Shown here: positions 1 through 8,822 of the stretch, in pieces | Position numbering within the stretch: position 1 is the first letter of the stretch | Layout: the number at the start of each line of letters is the position of its first letter | The notes under the pieces: generated by a model | Seen by the model: only the letters and a program-made list of their open reading frames with translations | Told to the model about the DNA's origin: nothing | Database searches by the model: none | DNA from: Lachnospiraceae bacterium NSJ-143 | Lineage (GTDB): Bacteria; Bacillota; Clostridia; Lachnospirales; Anaerotignaceae | Length of the DNA stretch: 64,000 nt | NCBI GenBank assembly: GCA_022867625.1 | Contig: JALIFM010000008.1 | Span: 62,001 to 126,000, forward strand | Reading direction: 5' to 3' | Position numbers and translations under genes: made by a program

Positions 1-405
1 GAAACACTCTCTTTTTTCATGTGATAAGAGGTAAACGGCATAATTCCCAGCAAGGTCAGAGCTGTCAATAAGTGTCCTTTTTTTATACCTTTCAGCTGAA
101 TACCGCCTTAAAAGCTCCGCTATTATAGAAAAAAACATAGCGGTGTTTTCGTTAAGTCCGCATCTGAACATCAAATCTGCCGGGTCGGCTTCAATCAGCA
201 TACACAGGTTATTATCGTATTCATTTAAAATTTTATGCGCCAGCTCATTAGTATCCTGCCTTGGAAAGGTGTTGTACAGCAGCATTTCAATAAGCTCATG
301 GTCGGCAAAATTAACTGCACCGCTTTTAAAAAACCGTTCCTTCATCCTTTTTCTGTGTCCCGAGTGCACAGCCGCAGGTTTTATGTCATTCTTATTATCA
401 GTCAT
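1..405 (-). CDS. radC: RadC/JAB-family DNA repair-like protein (partial)
   Basis: Only the first 135 codons are present; the gene runs off the left edge. The protein opens with the HSGHRKRMKERF box and the segment HELIEMLLYNTFPRQDTNE that are typical of the N-terminal helix-hairpin-helix part of RadC. The catalytic JAB/MPN metalloprotease-like domain would lie beyond the window. The ATG at 405 follows the stop of the DUF402 gene by 2 bases, so the two are surely cotranscribed. RadC was once linked to recombination repair, but its biochemical role is unsettled. Identification rests on the N-terminal motif and is strong at family level. Confidence 0.85.
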   Translation of the reverse strand, partial: MTDNKNDIKPAAVHSGHRKRMKERFFKSGAVNFADHELIEMLLYNTFPRQDTNELAHKILNEYDNNLCMLIEADPADLMFRCGLNENTAMFFSIIAELLRRYSAERYKKRTLIDSSDLAGNYAVYLLSHEKRECF

Positions 406-407
406 TG

Positions 408-875
408 TTAACCCTTCTTTGGCAAGAGACAGTCCACACCGTTGTTATATAGAATCTTAAGCAGGCTGTCAAGCTGCCTTAAGGCTTTGTCAAGCTGTAC
501 AGCTGTAATCAGTCCGCTCTTAAATGCGTCAGCAAGCTCGTCAATATCAACAACTTCTATCCTTCCGTCAATATATATTCTTACATCGGCAAGCAAATCA
601 TTAAAAGTATATGAATTGTCTGCTTCATCATATACAGTTTCAACAATGTCACAGTAATAAAACACAGCTTTTCCGCTTATGTCTGTCATTCGGCTTACTT
701 TGTAGCCTTCCTTAAGATAACAGACAGACATACCGCCGGCAAAATCGGACCTTGGCTTTAAGGCTTTCCATTTTGTCACTATCCTGTCATTATCAGCGTA
801 AATAATTTCATCGTCCTTCAAAAACACAGTTTCATCAGGAATATATCTTCTTCTATATAATTTTATATTGTCCAT
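408..875 (-). CDS. DUF402 domain-containing protein
   Basis: A DUF402-family protein of about 155 residues; the family folds as a small beta barrel and includes nucleoside phosphatases and an RNase-associated domain. The run RRRYIPDE near the start and the later acidic stretch around IYIDGRIEVVDIDELADA fit the family. I place the start at the ATG at 875, behind GGTGGGG, rather than 16 codons upstream where no ribosome site is seen. It sits between the VWA gene (77-base gap) and radC (2-base gap), so it belongs to the moxR operon. Its substrate cannot be told from sequence. Confidence 0.75.
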   Translation of the reverse strand: MDNIKLYRRRYIPDETVFLKDDEIIYADNDRIVTKWKALKPRSDFAGGMSVCYLKEGYKVSRMTDISGKAVFYYCDIVETVYDEADNSYTFNDLLADVRIYIDGRIEVVDIDELADAFKSGLITAVQLDKALRQLDSLLKILYNNGVDCLLPKKG

Positions 876-952
876 AATCCGCCCCACCCAATATTTAGTA
901 TGTAAGTAGATTATAGTTTTCAATTCGTGGTTTTGTCAACAAGCCTTGGAAT

Positions 953-2149
953 TTATTTTGACACCATGAGTTTTTTAATAGCCATGTCTAAAGACTGGAT
1001 TGTAAGAGGATACATGTCAAATTCAGCTTTTATAGCGTCATAGGTCTGTCGCCAATAGCCTGACCTCCAGCCCAAATCAACTATCGGGTTAAGCCATACA
1101 AGATGCTTGTACTTTTCTTTAAACCTTTTTAAATACTCAATTCCTGGCGTTTCGTTCCTTGCCCCGTAATTGTAGTAGCTGCTTCCAAAAAGCTCACTTG
1201 GCTCCATAGAAGCGTCGCCAACAATTATAACTTTATAGTCCGAAGAAATATTTTTAAGCACCCACTCTGTCTCCACCCAGTTTCCATACATGCAGTAAGG
1301 GTCCTTGTAAAGCATGGAGTAAATGCAGTTGTGAAAATAGTAGACTTTTAAGTCTTTAAAATGGCTGCTTTTCTGAACAGCCTGAAAAAGCGCACTGCAA
1401 AGGTTATTGTAATAATCCATTGAACCTCCGCTGTCCATAAGCAGAAGGACTTTGACAGTATTCTTTCTTGGCCTTCCGTATACAACTTTAAGATTGCCGG
1501 CATTATTACATGTTTCCTCAATAGTTTCATCTACATCCAGCTCGGTTTTGGGTGCATCAATACGGCTTGAAAACTGCCTTAGTCTCCTGAATGCCATCTG
1601 AAACTGCCTTAAATCCAGAACAGTATCATTTCTGAAATCCCTGAACTGCCTTTCTCCGGCTACCTGCATGGCACTGTGACGTCTTGAAACGCCTCCTACA
1701 CGTATACCGTTTGACGCATTTCCATTATTGCCGAAAACCGACATGCCGCCAGTACCAACCCAATAGTTTCCGCCGTTATGCTCACTGTCCTGTTCCTTCA
1801 GCCTTTCCAGCAGCATTTTTTGTATCTCATCAAGCTTAAGAGCCATATTTTTCTCGTCCTGAGCCTTGTCGTAATTATTCTTCTTTTCTTTAGGATTGTT
1901 AAGCCAGTCAATAAGCTCTTTAGGCAGCTCCTCATATGTTTTTATATCTTTAAAGTATTCAAGAAAAGTTCCGTCAAACTTATCAAAGTCGCTCTCGCTT
2001 TTTACCAGTATGCTTCTTGAAAGATAGTAAAACCCTGTAAGGCTGCTGTTGGCAAGTCCCTTGTCAAGAGCCTCCATAAGAGTCAGCCATTCATTAAGGG
2101 ATACATCCATCCCTCTTGACCTCAGTAAATAAAAAAAGGTGGTAAACAT
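953..2149 (-). CDS. VWA domain protein, CoxE/YehP-like, partner of MoxR ATPase
   Basis: A 398-residue cytoplasmic protein. The N-terminal half is helical and charged (a long K/E-rich stretch near residues 85-125), followed by a Gly/Asn-rich linker at about 125-155. The C-terminal half is a von Willebrand factor A domain whose metal site reads DSGGSM at residues 239-244, a DxGxS variant of the usual DxSxS MIDAS. A later VGDAS supplies a further acidic residue. No signal peptide or membrane segment is seen. It starts 17 bases after the MoxR gene with the site AAGGAGTG. MoxR-VWA pairs are believed to act as metal-dependent chaperones that insert cofactors or remodel targets; the client here is unknown. 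Confidence 0.85.
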   Translation of the reverse strand: MFTTFFYLLRSRGMDVSLNEWLTLMEALDKGLANSSLTGFYYLSRSILVKSESDFDKFDGTFLEYFKDIKTYEELPKELIDWLNNPKEKKNNYDKAQDEKNMALKLDEIQKMLLERLKEQDSEHNGGNYWVGTGGMSVFGNNGNASNGIRVGGVSRRHSAMQVAGERQFRDFRNDTVLDLRQFQMAFRRLRQFSSRIDAPKTELDVDETIEETCNNAGNLKVVYGRPRKNTVKVLLLMDSGGSMDYYNNLCSALFQAVQKSSHFKDLKVYYFHNCIYSMLYKDPYCMYGNWVETEWVLKNISSDYKVIIVGDASMEPSELFGSSYYNYGARNETPGIEYLKRFKEKYKHLVWLNPIVDLGWRSGYWRQTYDAIKAEFDMYPLTIQSLDMAIKKLMVSK

Positions 2150-2166
2150 TCAAACACTCCTTTTTG

Positions 2167-2997
2167 TCAGGCTCTGAATCTTCTGCGGCTTCTTTCAAGG
2201 GTGTCAAGGTCCTCGTTTTTCTTAAGGAGCACTCCGGCAAAAGGTATTTCAGCCTGTATTTTATCTGCCGGTATACCACCGATTTCAAGCGCCTGAATCC
2301 AGTCTATTACCTCAGATGTGCTTGGTTTCTTGTTTATGCTGCTCAGCTCTCTTATCCAGTAAAATACATCAAGAACATTTTTTAGAAGCTTGTCATCAAG
2401 GCTGTCAAAATGAACCCTTATAATATCTTCCATAAGCTCCTTATCCGGGAACTGAATATAATGGAATATGCACCTTCTCAAAAACGCGTCTGGAAGCTCC
2501 TTTTCAGCGTTAGAAGTGATAATCACAATAGGCCTTTGTTTAGCGGTTATTGTTTCTTTAGTTTCTGGAATATAAAATTCCATTTTATCAAGCTCCCATA
2601 AAAGGTCATTAGGAAACTCTAGGTCAGCTTTGTCAATTTCATCTATAAGCAGTATAACCTGCTCGTCCGATGAAAATGCCTCTCCAAGCTTACCCATTTT
2701 AACATATTTTTTGATATCATCTACACCGGCGTTTCCAAACTGGCTGTCATATAACCTCTGAACAACATCGTAAACATACAGCCCGTCCTGTGCCTTTGTT
2801 GTTGATTTAATATTCCAAATAATTAACTTCTTGTTAAGGGCTTTGGATATGGCCTGAGCCAGCATTGTTTTGCCTGTTCCCGGCTCCCCCTTAATCAAAA
2901 GCGGCTTTTCAAGAGCCATGGCAATATTGACTGCGTTCATAAGCTCACCTGATACTACATAGTCACTGCTTCCCTTAAATGTTTCCTTCTGATTCAT
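2167..2997 (-). CDS. MoxR-family AAA+ ATPase
   Basis: A compact 276-residue AAA+ ATPase. Walker A GEPGTGKT lies at residues 37-44 and Walker B ILLIDE at 115-120, followed by sensor-1 ITSN and the arginine-finger region DAFLRRC. This is the MoxR layout without extra domains. It is the first gene of the operon moxR - VWA - DUF402 - radC. The ATPase presumably powers remodelling by the adjacent VWA protein. The operon lies only 36 bases downstream of the glycosyl hydrolase gene with no clear terminator between, so read-through is possible. Confidence 0.9.
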   Translation of the reverse strand: MNQKETFKGSSDYVVSGELMNAVNIAMALEKPLLIKGEPGTGKTMLAQAISKALNKKLIIWNIKSTTKAQDGLYVYDVVQRLYDSQFGNAGVDDIKKYVKMGKLGEAFSSDEQVILLIDEIDKADLEFPNDLLWELDKMEFYIPETKETITAKQRPIVIITSNAEKELPDAFLRRCIFHYIQFPDKELMEDIIRVHFDSLDDKLLKNVLDVFYWIRELSSINKKPSTSEVIDWIQALEIGGIPADKIQAEIPFAGVLLKKNEDLDTLERSRRRFRA

Positions 2998-3032
2998 ACC
3001 TTTGTTAATCCTCCGTTTTGTGTGTATATTGT

Positions 3033-4706
3033 TTATTGCTCGTAGCCGGCTACAGTAAATATGCCTATTGAATTAAGCTCGTCATTCCATGAAATTCCAA
3101 AATCTATAGCCTTGGCAACGTCTCTCAGCTTGTAATAATTCATACCGTCTATATTATAGGCCTCAGCAGCGAGCTCAGTACCTGAAACATATACTTTTGC
3201 CGTGGATGTATATGCGTCTTTTGTTTTTCCATTTCCCGCTGTAAGCTCACCGCCGGCTTTATTGTATTCTTTTCCGATATCAAGTGTTATAGACTCATTT
3301 TGGCTGTTCCATACTGTATCAAACTGTTTTGAACTGCCAGACAGGGCGCAGGCTATATCCCTTAGCTTAAAATAATTAAAGCCGTCTATATTATAGGCCT
3401 CAAATTCGGTGTCAGTGCCGTCTATTTTTACATTTGAGCTTGTAGGCAGAGCTGTTTTTTTGACTACAGGCCTGTTTGATTTATCGACGGAGTTTTCATT
3501 CTTGTCTGCTGCATCAGGCAAATTCCCTTCCGCCTTTGAGTCTGCCTTATTATCTGCTGTATTCTGATTATTATCTGTGCCTGTAGAATTATATTTGTTT
3601 TTTACAGCCGCATAGGAAGGATTGGAGCTGTTAAGCAGGTATTTGGCCCTGAAAAACATGTTTCCTTCAACATTATTAAATTGCGAATCTATATCAAAAT
3701 GATTCCCAATCTCATTGGCAACAACATCTTTATATATTCCCTCGCCAATATACAGTTTAACCCCAGTACCGTTTACAGCGTCGTTCCACCACTTGACAAG
3801 TTTGCTGTATGAGGCTGTCTGGTGAGAATCCTCCCAGTAAATCTGCGGAACAACATAGTCAATCCAGCCGTTTTTAATCCATGTCATGGTATCCCCAAAT
3901 ACAGTATAATATGACTGTGAGCCTTTAATCTGGTATCCGTCTATTTCAGCATTTTTCCAAATTCCCATGGGGCTTATCCCAAATTCAACATCAGAAGCGT
4001 ATGTATTAATAATATCTGAAACCATTTTAACCATCTCATTCACATCTTCACGCCTTTTGCCGGCTTCTGTGCCGTCAGCGCTTTCCCCTTCTGCCAAAGG
4101 GTAATTTGCCGGGTAAAAATAATCATCAAAATGTATGGCGTCAATATCGTATTTTGTTACTATTTCCTTAACCGTATCACATATAAGCTGTTTTACACCG
4201 CTTTCAGCAGGATTAAATGTAAGCATATCATTATAATCAATAACCCAGTCCGGGTGAAGCCTTGCGGGATTGTCTTCTGACAGAAGGCTTATATCATTGC
4301 TTCCTTTCATGGTTATCCTGTATGGATTAAGCCATGCATGAAGCTCCATACCTCTCTTGTGGGCCTCATCAACCGCAAAAGCCAAAGGGTCATAGCCCGG
4401 GTCCTTTCCCTGTGTTCCCGTAAGATACTGTGACCATGGGTTTATATCTGATTTATACAGGGCGTCGCCGCATGGCCTGACCTGAAATACCACAGTATTT
4501 ATGCCCATATCCTTAAGTTTATCAAGCATCTGTGTAAGTTCTGTCTTTTGTTCATCAGCGCTTAAATTCTGAGATGAAGGAAAATCGAGGTTTGTAACAG
4601 TTGAAATCCAAACTGCCCTCATTTGTGTACTGTTGGCAAACGATACTGCCGGCGATATGTTAAACATAAAAATCAGGCTGAAAAGTGCGGCCACTATTTT
4701 TCTCAT
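3033..4706 (-). CDS. Exported GHL10-type glycosyl hydrolase with two stalk (copper amine oxidase N-like) repeats
   Basis: A 557-residue secreted protein with a signal peptide (residues 1-24, ending near SFANS). The region at about 28-370 matches the YngK/DUF187 glycosyl-hydrolase-like 10 family: MRAVWISTVTNLDFPS at the start, then FQVRPCGDALY, LHAWLNPYR, IHFDDYFYP and QIYWEDSH. The tail has a Lys/Asn-rich linker and two short repeats of the copper amine oxidase N-terminal stalk type, AYNIDGFNYFKLRD at about 437 and AYNIDGMNYYKLRD at about 516. It probably acts on cell-surface or extracellular glycans; its substrate is unknown. The ATG follows AAAGGGGAG. Confidence 0.85.
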   Translation of the reverse strand: MRKIVAALFSLIFMFNISPAVSFANSTQMRAVWISTVTNLDFPSSQNLSADEQKTELTQMLDKLKDMGINTVVFQVRPCGDALYKSDINPWSQYLTGTQGKDPGYDPLAFAVDEAHKRGMELHAWLNPYRITMKGSNDISLLSEDNPARLHPDWVIDYNDMLTFNPAESGVKQLICDTVKEIVTKYDIDAIHFDDYFYPANYPLAEGESADGTEAGKRREDVNEMVKMVSDIINTYASDVEFGISPMGIWKNAEIDGYQIKGSQSYYTVFGDTMTWIKNGWIDYVVPQIYWEDSHQTASYSKLVKWWNDAVNGTGVKLYIGEGIYKDVVANEIGNHFDIDSQFNNVEGNMFFRAKYLLNSSNPSYAAVKNKYNSTGTDNNQNTADNKADSKAEGNLPDAADKNENSVDKSNRPVVKKTALPTSSNVKIDGTDTEFEAYNIDGFNYFKLRDIACALSGSSKQFDTVWNSQNESITLDIGKEYNKAGGELTAGNGKTKDAYTSTAKVYVSGTELAAEAYNIDGMNYYKLRDVAKAIDFGISWNDELNSIGIFTVAGYEQ

Positions 4707-4878
4707 AAAATACTCCCCTTTTAGTTAATAAAACATACGTTATAAAATTGTGCTGAAAATTCATCATATATAAACATAATACTGCTATTATATGAAAAAA
4801 CCGGAATTATTTCAACCAAAGCTTCAATTAATTCACATTATAGTAACAATTTAAAACTGCTCTGCATTACTGTTACAG

Positions 4879-4906
4879 TTGACTTTATTGGACAATAATA
4901 TATAAT
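4879..4906 (+). promoter_or_regulatory. Sigma-A-like promoter for the small membrane protein gene
   Basis: TTGACT and TATAAT are separated by 16 bases, about 45 bases upstream of the start codon at 4952 on the plus strand. An alternative reading, GTTGAC one base upstream, gives 17-base spacing. The rest of the divergent region 4707-4951 is very AT-rich and shows no other clear signal. Confidence 0.55.
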
Positions 4907-4951
4907 TTATTTTATATATCGTATTTTTAAATTATAATTGGGAGGTTCAGC

Positions 4952-5392
4952 ATGTCAAAGTATTTTCACATATTTGTTCCTGTAATGGTTTTATGGATTG
5001 TAGGGTTTTTAATAGAAACTCTATGTTATAAAGCTGTTAAAAAGCTAATTGGAGTCAAAAGTGCACAGCCTGAGGAAAATGAAAGCGTTTCCGGCACAGT
5101 TACAGCAGACGCCGAAGCTATGCATAAGCATTTTAAAATTTCATTTATCTTTTATATGGTTACAATAATGACAAGCCTTATAATACCATTAACAGAACTG
5201 AGATGGCTTTTGTTTTTTGGCTGTGCCATGCTTTTATGCCCTGTCCTATATGATGTTTTGTATGTAACAGTTAAAAAGGCCTTTGAGTCTAAAGAACGCA
5301 TGCTTATAGCCATTCCATCATTATATAATATTTTGATAATTATAATAACCCTGTTTCTTCATTATTTCGCGTATATGCAAAAGAAATTTTAA
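4952..5392 (+). CDS. Small integral membrane protein of unknown function
   Basis: A 146-residue protein with about four hydrophobic segments: residues 5-27 (IFVPVMVLWIVGF region), two around 52-90 separated by TELRW, and one at about 113-140 (IPSLYNILIIIITLFLHYF). I do not recognise the family. The start ATG is preceded by GGGAGGTTCAGC, an excellent ribosome site. It is a single-gene transcription unit on the plus strand, with its own promoter at 4879 and a strong bidirectional terminator right after the stop, inside an otherwise minus-strand block. Confidence 0.7.
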   Translation: MSKYFHIFVPVMVLWIVGFLIETLCYKAVKKLIGVKSAQPEENESVSGTVTADAEAMHKHFKISFIFYMVTIMTSLIIPLTELRWLLFFGCAMLLCPVLYDVLYVTVKKAFESKERMLIAIPSLYNILIIIITLFLHYFAYMQKKF

Positions 5393-5396
5393 CCAG

Positions 5397-5435
5397 AAAG
5401 GCCCAACGGAAAATAAATTTTTCCGCCTGGGCCTT
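5397..5435. terminator. Bidirectional rho-independent terminator
   Basis: A hairpin with arms around AAAGGCCCA and TGGGCCTTT, plus an inner CGGAAAA/TTTTTCCG pairing, flanked by T-runs in both directions. It separates the convergent small membrane protein gene (plus) and spoIVA (minus). Confidence 0.75.
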
Positions 5436-5440
5436 TATTT

Positions 5441-6919
5441 TTACAGCAAAATACAGATTAAACCGCCGTTTCCCTCATTTATGATTTTTTCCATTGTCTC
5501 CTGAAGCTTATTCTGCGCGTCCTGAGGCATGGCATACAGTTTACCGTTTATCCCCTCGGTTAAAAGCGAGTCAAGAGTCCTTCCAAATATATTAAGCTGC
5601 CAGATGTTTTCAGGGTCATGCTTCATATCATCTTTAAGTTTGCTTATATATTCTTTTGTCTGCTCTTCACTGCCTATAACGGGGCTTACCTCAGAATCAA
5701 TATCTGCCCTTATAAGGTGTATACTGCTACCTTTGGCTTTGAGCTTAACACCATACTGCGACCCCTGTTTATAAATCTGCGGCTCCATAAGTTTGATATC
5801 ATCCATCTGAGGAAATACAATTCCGTATCCCTTATTTTGCGCCTCACTGAGAGCGGACTCAATTTTGGCGTAGCTTTTTTTCATGTCAGAAAGCTCTTTA
5901 AGCAGTGAAACAAGCTCATAATCATCTTTTATCTCACTTCCGGCAGTTTCACTTATTACATTGTAGAACAGTCCGTCATTGAGGGCTATATCTATATCAG
6001 CGCTTCCTGTGCCCATATCAATATTGCGTATGTAAGCGCTTCTTATGTAATCGCTCTGCTCAAGCCCTTTCGCGTTTGGCGTTATGTCTTTAATCTTGTC
6101 TGCGTTTTCCATAAAGCCCTTTATGGCGTTTACAACATCCTTTTTTATATCGTGCTCAAAACTGAGGGTATCAAGCCATTTTGGAAAATCAAGCCTTACT
6201 TCCTTTATTGGAAATTCCATAAGTATTTTTTCTATAATATCTGTTATATCGTCCTGCTTAAGCTGGGCACAGTTTACACTCAATACAGACACACCATGCT
6301 CATTTTCAAGGTTCTCCCGAAGCTCCTCAGTTTCCTGAGAATAAGGATGGACGGAATTCAACAATACTATAAACGGCTTTCCAAGCTCCTTAAGTTCATT
6401 TATAACCCTGTTTTCGGCGCTCACATAGCTGTCTCGGCCTATATCTGTTATGCTTCCATCAGTTGTTACAACAATGCCTATGGTTGAATGGTCTTTAATA
6501 ACCTTTTGAGTACCCATTTCAGCCGCCTTTTCAAACGGCATTGGCGACGAGCTCCAAGGAGTATTTACCATTCTCGGCTCCTCGCCGTTCATATGTCCTT
6601 CCGCTCCCGGTATCACATATCCCACACAGTCAATCAGTCTTACATTAAGGCTTACATTGTCGCCCATATTTATTTTAACTGGCTCATTTGGAATAAATTT
6701 TGGCTCAGTAGTCATTATTGTCTTTCCAGACGCACTCTGCGGCAGTTCATCTTTGGCCCTTTCCTTTGTGTATTCGTCCTGTATATTCGGCAGGACAAGG
6801 GAATCCATAAACCTTTTAATAAAAGTGGACTTTCCGGTCCGTACAGCTCCTATTACTCCTATGTAGATATTGTTGTCAGTCCTTCTTGCTATGTCGTCAT
6901 ATATATCATATACACTCAC
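5441..6919 (-). CDS. spoIVA: Stage IV sporulation protein A (spore coat basement ATPase)
   Basis: A full-length 492-residue SpoIVA. It is the ATPase that polymerises on the outer forespore membrane to form the base of the spore coat. The P-loop GAVRTGKS lies at residues 24-31, the switch-like LIDCVGYVIPGAEGH follows at about 96-110, and the NSVHPYS guanine-like box is near 210. The C-terminus ends in the conserved hydrophobic tail GGLICILL. It stands alone between a terminator and the ABM gene, as is usual for clostridial spoIVA, and is likely under sigma-E control; I did not locate a sigma-E promoter with confidence. It is direct evidence of a spore former. Confidence 0.97.
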   Translation of the reverse strand: MSVYDIYDDIARRTDNNIYIGVIGAVRTGKSTFIKRFMDSLVLPNIQDEYTKERAKDELPQSASGKTIMTTEPKFIPNEPVKINMGDNVSLNVRLIDCVGYVIPGAEGHMNGEEPRMVNTPWSSSPMPFEKAAEMGTQKVIKDHSTIGIVVTTDGSITDIGRDSYVSAENRVINELKELGKPFIVLLNSVHPYSQETEELRENLENEHGVSVLSVNCAQLKQDDITDIIEKILMEFPIKEVRLDFPKWLDTLSFEHDIKKDVVNAIKGFMENADKIKDITPNAKGLEQSDYIRSAYIRNIDMGTGSADIDIALNDGLFYNVISETAGSEIKDDYELVSLLKELSDMKKSYAKIESALSEAQNKGYGIVFPQMDDIKLMEPQIYKQGSQYGVKLKAKGSSIHLIRADIDSEVSPVIGSEEQTKEYISKLKDDMKHDPENIWQLNIFGRTLDSLLTEGINGKLYAMPQDAQNKLQETMEKIINEGNGGLICILL

Positions 6920-7063
6920 TCTGATACCTCCCCTGTATAATACATGCTAATGAAGTATATGACATCTGTTTCCATTTTAGACATATAAAGGAGAATAAAT
7001 TTGCTTTGCAAATAAAAAGACAGGTCTGTTATGCCCTTGTTGCATACAGCCTGTCCTGTAGAA

Positions 7064-7354
7064 TCATTTGTTAACAGAAGCTATATAATATTTTGAAACT
7101 TCCTTTGACAATGCGCACCTTTTCATTACAGGGTCAAATTCCATATAATGAGCTGTATTCAAATGCTCGTTAAACGCCTCGTCAGACTTATATACTTCAT
7201 AAAAAAGTACTGTACTTCCATTAACGCCAATATCAAAATACAGACAACCGTCCTCCTTAAGGGTATTGGCGGCATTCTCACTTGCAAGCGCGATAAACTC
7301 ATCAATACACTCCTTTTTAATTTCAAGTTTTACTGCAACTGCCAATTCATTCAT
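7064..7354 (-). CDS. Antibiotic biosynthesis monooxygenase (ABM) domain protein
   Basis: A 96-residue protein of the dimeric alpha/beta-barrel ABM superfamily (quinol monooxygenase YgiN-like). It has LAVAVKLEIKKECIDEFI at the start, then GCLYFDIG, and YEVYKSDEAFNEHLNTAHY, the usual FLFYEVWKDEEAL-like block. I chose the ATG at 7354 behind AGAAGGA; a start 12 codons upstream would overlap the transporter gene and lacks a site. It lies 26 bases downstream of the AI-2E family gene. The substrate is unknown; members act on quinones or in stress detoxification. Confidence 0.8.
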   Translation of the reverse strand: MNELAVAVKLEIKKECIDEFIALASENAANTLKEDGCLYFDIGVNGSTVLFYEVYKSDEAFNEHLNTAHYMEFDPVMKRCALSKEVSKYYIASVNK

Positions 7355-7379
7355 ATCAATTCCTTCTTTCATGTTATAT

Positions 7380-8534
7380 TTAATTTTCAATCTTAAAATT
7401 CTTTTTATTAAGTCTGGAGCTTACAAGTCCGGCAAAAACCGTATACAGTACAGAGCAAACCGGAACACTCAAAAGCATACCTAAAAACCCTAAAGCGCTT
7501 CCGCCCACTGTTACTGCCAATAATACCCATATTCCCGGAAGTCCTACTGATTTTCCAACAACCCTTGGATATATAAGGTCACCCTCAAGCTGCTGTAAAA
7601 TTATAATAAAAATCACAAACCACAGGGCTTTTACAGGAGAAACCATCAATATAAGGAACACTCCTATTATTGTGCCTATAAATGCCCCAAAAACAGGTAT
7701 CAGGGCAGTAAACCCAACCAGTATTGAAATCATTGCCGGATAAGGTATCCTTAAAAAGCTCATGCCAACAAAGCAAAGTATCCCTATTATTACGGCCTCA
7801 GTAAACTGCCCTGTTATAAAATTGGTAAAAACACGGTTTGAGAGCCTTAATATTCCCAACACATTTTCAGCTTTTCGTCTTGGCAAAAATGCGTATATCA
7901 CTTTCACACATTGCCGTGCAAGCTTTTCTTTGCCAAGAAGTATATAAATTGAGAAAACAAGCCCAAGGATTATATTTACAACCAACGAAATAACTGATGC
8001 TGTAAACTCAAATGTCTTATTAATTAAATAATTACCGCTTTCGTTCAGAAAATCCCTTACAACATTCCCTATTTCCTGTGGATTAAGCTCAAACTGCGGC
8101 AGTACTATAGAATATGCTTTGAGTTCATCAGAAAGCTTCCCCCACCAGGATTCAATATGCCCCACGTATTCAGGCAGCATATCTATAGCAGAAGAAACTG
8201 TCCTGTTAAGCTCCGGTACGATTATAAAAAGTATAACAAATATAACGCCGATAATTATAATAAGGCTTATAATAAGGCAGAGCGGCCTTTTAAGTTTTGT
8301 ATATATTCTGCCTCTGCGGTTTTTAAAAACATTTGACCATGTCTTTTCTGTAAGTCTTAAGAGTACATTTACAACAAATGCAAAACAAAGCCCCATAATA
8401 AATGGTGTGAAAAACGAAACTATGTTGCCAAATGACCCCAAAACAGTCTTATAATTATTAAGTGACCAGAAAAATAATATGCCTATAAGCACTATGACCG
8501 CCAGTTTTTTAAAATTATCCCTGATTAGCTCCAA
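7380..8534 (-). CDS. AI-2E family transporter (PerM/YtvI-like)
   Basis: A polytopic membrane protein with about eight hydrophobic segments and the family's core: a long periplasmic-type helix region (residues near 115-175), then GQFTEAVIIGILCFVGM, and PVFGAFIGTIIGVFL plus QQLEGDLIYPRVVG in the C-terminal half. Members export small molecules or ions; substrate assignments such as AI-2 hold for few of them. I favour the TTG at 8534, behind AGGTGAG with good spacing, over a GTG 19 codons upstream that has no ribosome site. It is followed closely by the ABM gene, so the two probably form an operon. Confidence 0.85.
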   Translation of the reverse strand: MELIRDNFKKLAVIVLIGILFFWSLNNYKTVLGSFGNIVSFFTPFIMGLCFAFVVNVLLRLTEKTWSNVFKNRRGRIYTKLKRPLCLIISLIIIIGVIFVILFIIVPELNRTVSSAIDMLPEYVGHIESWWGKLSDELKAYSIVLPQFELNPQEIGNVVRDFLNESGNYLINKTFEFTASVISLVVNIILGLVFSIYILLGKEKLARQCVKVIYAFLPRRKAENVLGILRLSNRVFTNFITGQFTEAVIIGILCFVGMSFLRIPYPAMISILVGFTALIPVFGAFIGTIIGVFLILMVSPVKALWFVIFIIILQQLEGDLIYPRVVGKSVGLPGIWVLLAVTVGGSALGFLGMLLSVPVCSVLYTVFAGLVSSRLNKKNFKIEN

Positions 8535-8759
8535 ATCAACACTCACCTGCCCAATCCACAATAATATGTAATTTATTATATTTAAAAACACAAAAAGGCA
8601 CGCCTTTATTTTAATATAGACAATGCCTTTAAATACATTCTATTTTTTGTATCGAAATATATATTCAAACTTAATACCTCGCTGAATTTATAATGCTTGT
8701 TGGAAAAATATTATATCTTATTATAAACCGCAAGTCAACAGTGTATTATATCCAATACT

Positions 8760-8789
8760 TTGTATTTTTTTAAATTCACATGCTATAAT
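8760..8789 (+). promoter_or_regulatory. Sigma-A-like promoter with extended -10 for the SDR gene
   Basis: TTGTAT and TATAAT are spaced by 18 bases, with TG two bases before the -10 (TGCTATAAT), 33 bases upstream of the ATG at 8823. It lies in the divergent gap between the AI-2E transporter and the dehydrogenase. Confidence 0.6.
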
Positions 8790-8822
8790 AAGAATTAAAC
8801 TGATTAATGGGAGGTCAATAAT

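Noticed and set aside
6488-6940. Plus-strand open frame of 150 codons
   Set aside because: Antisense to spoIVA; no domain or ribosome site.
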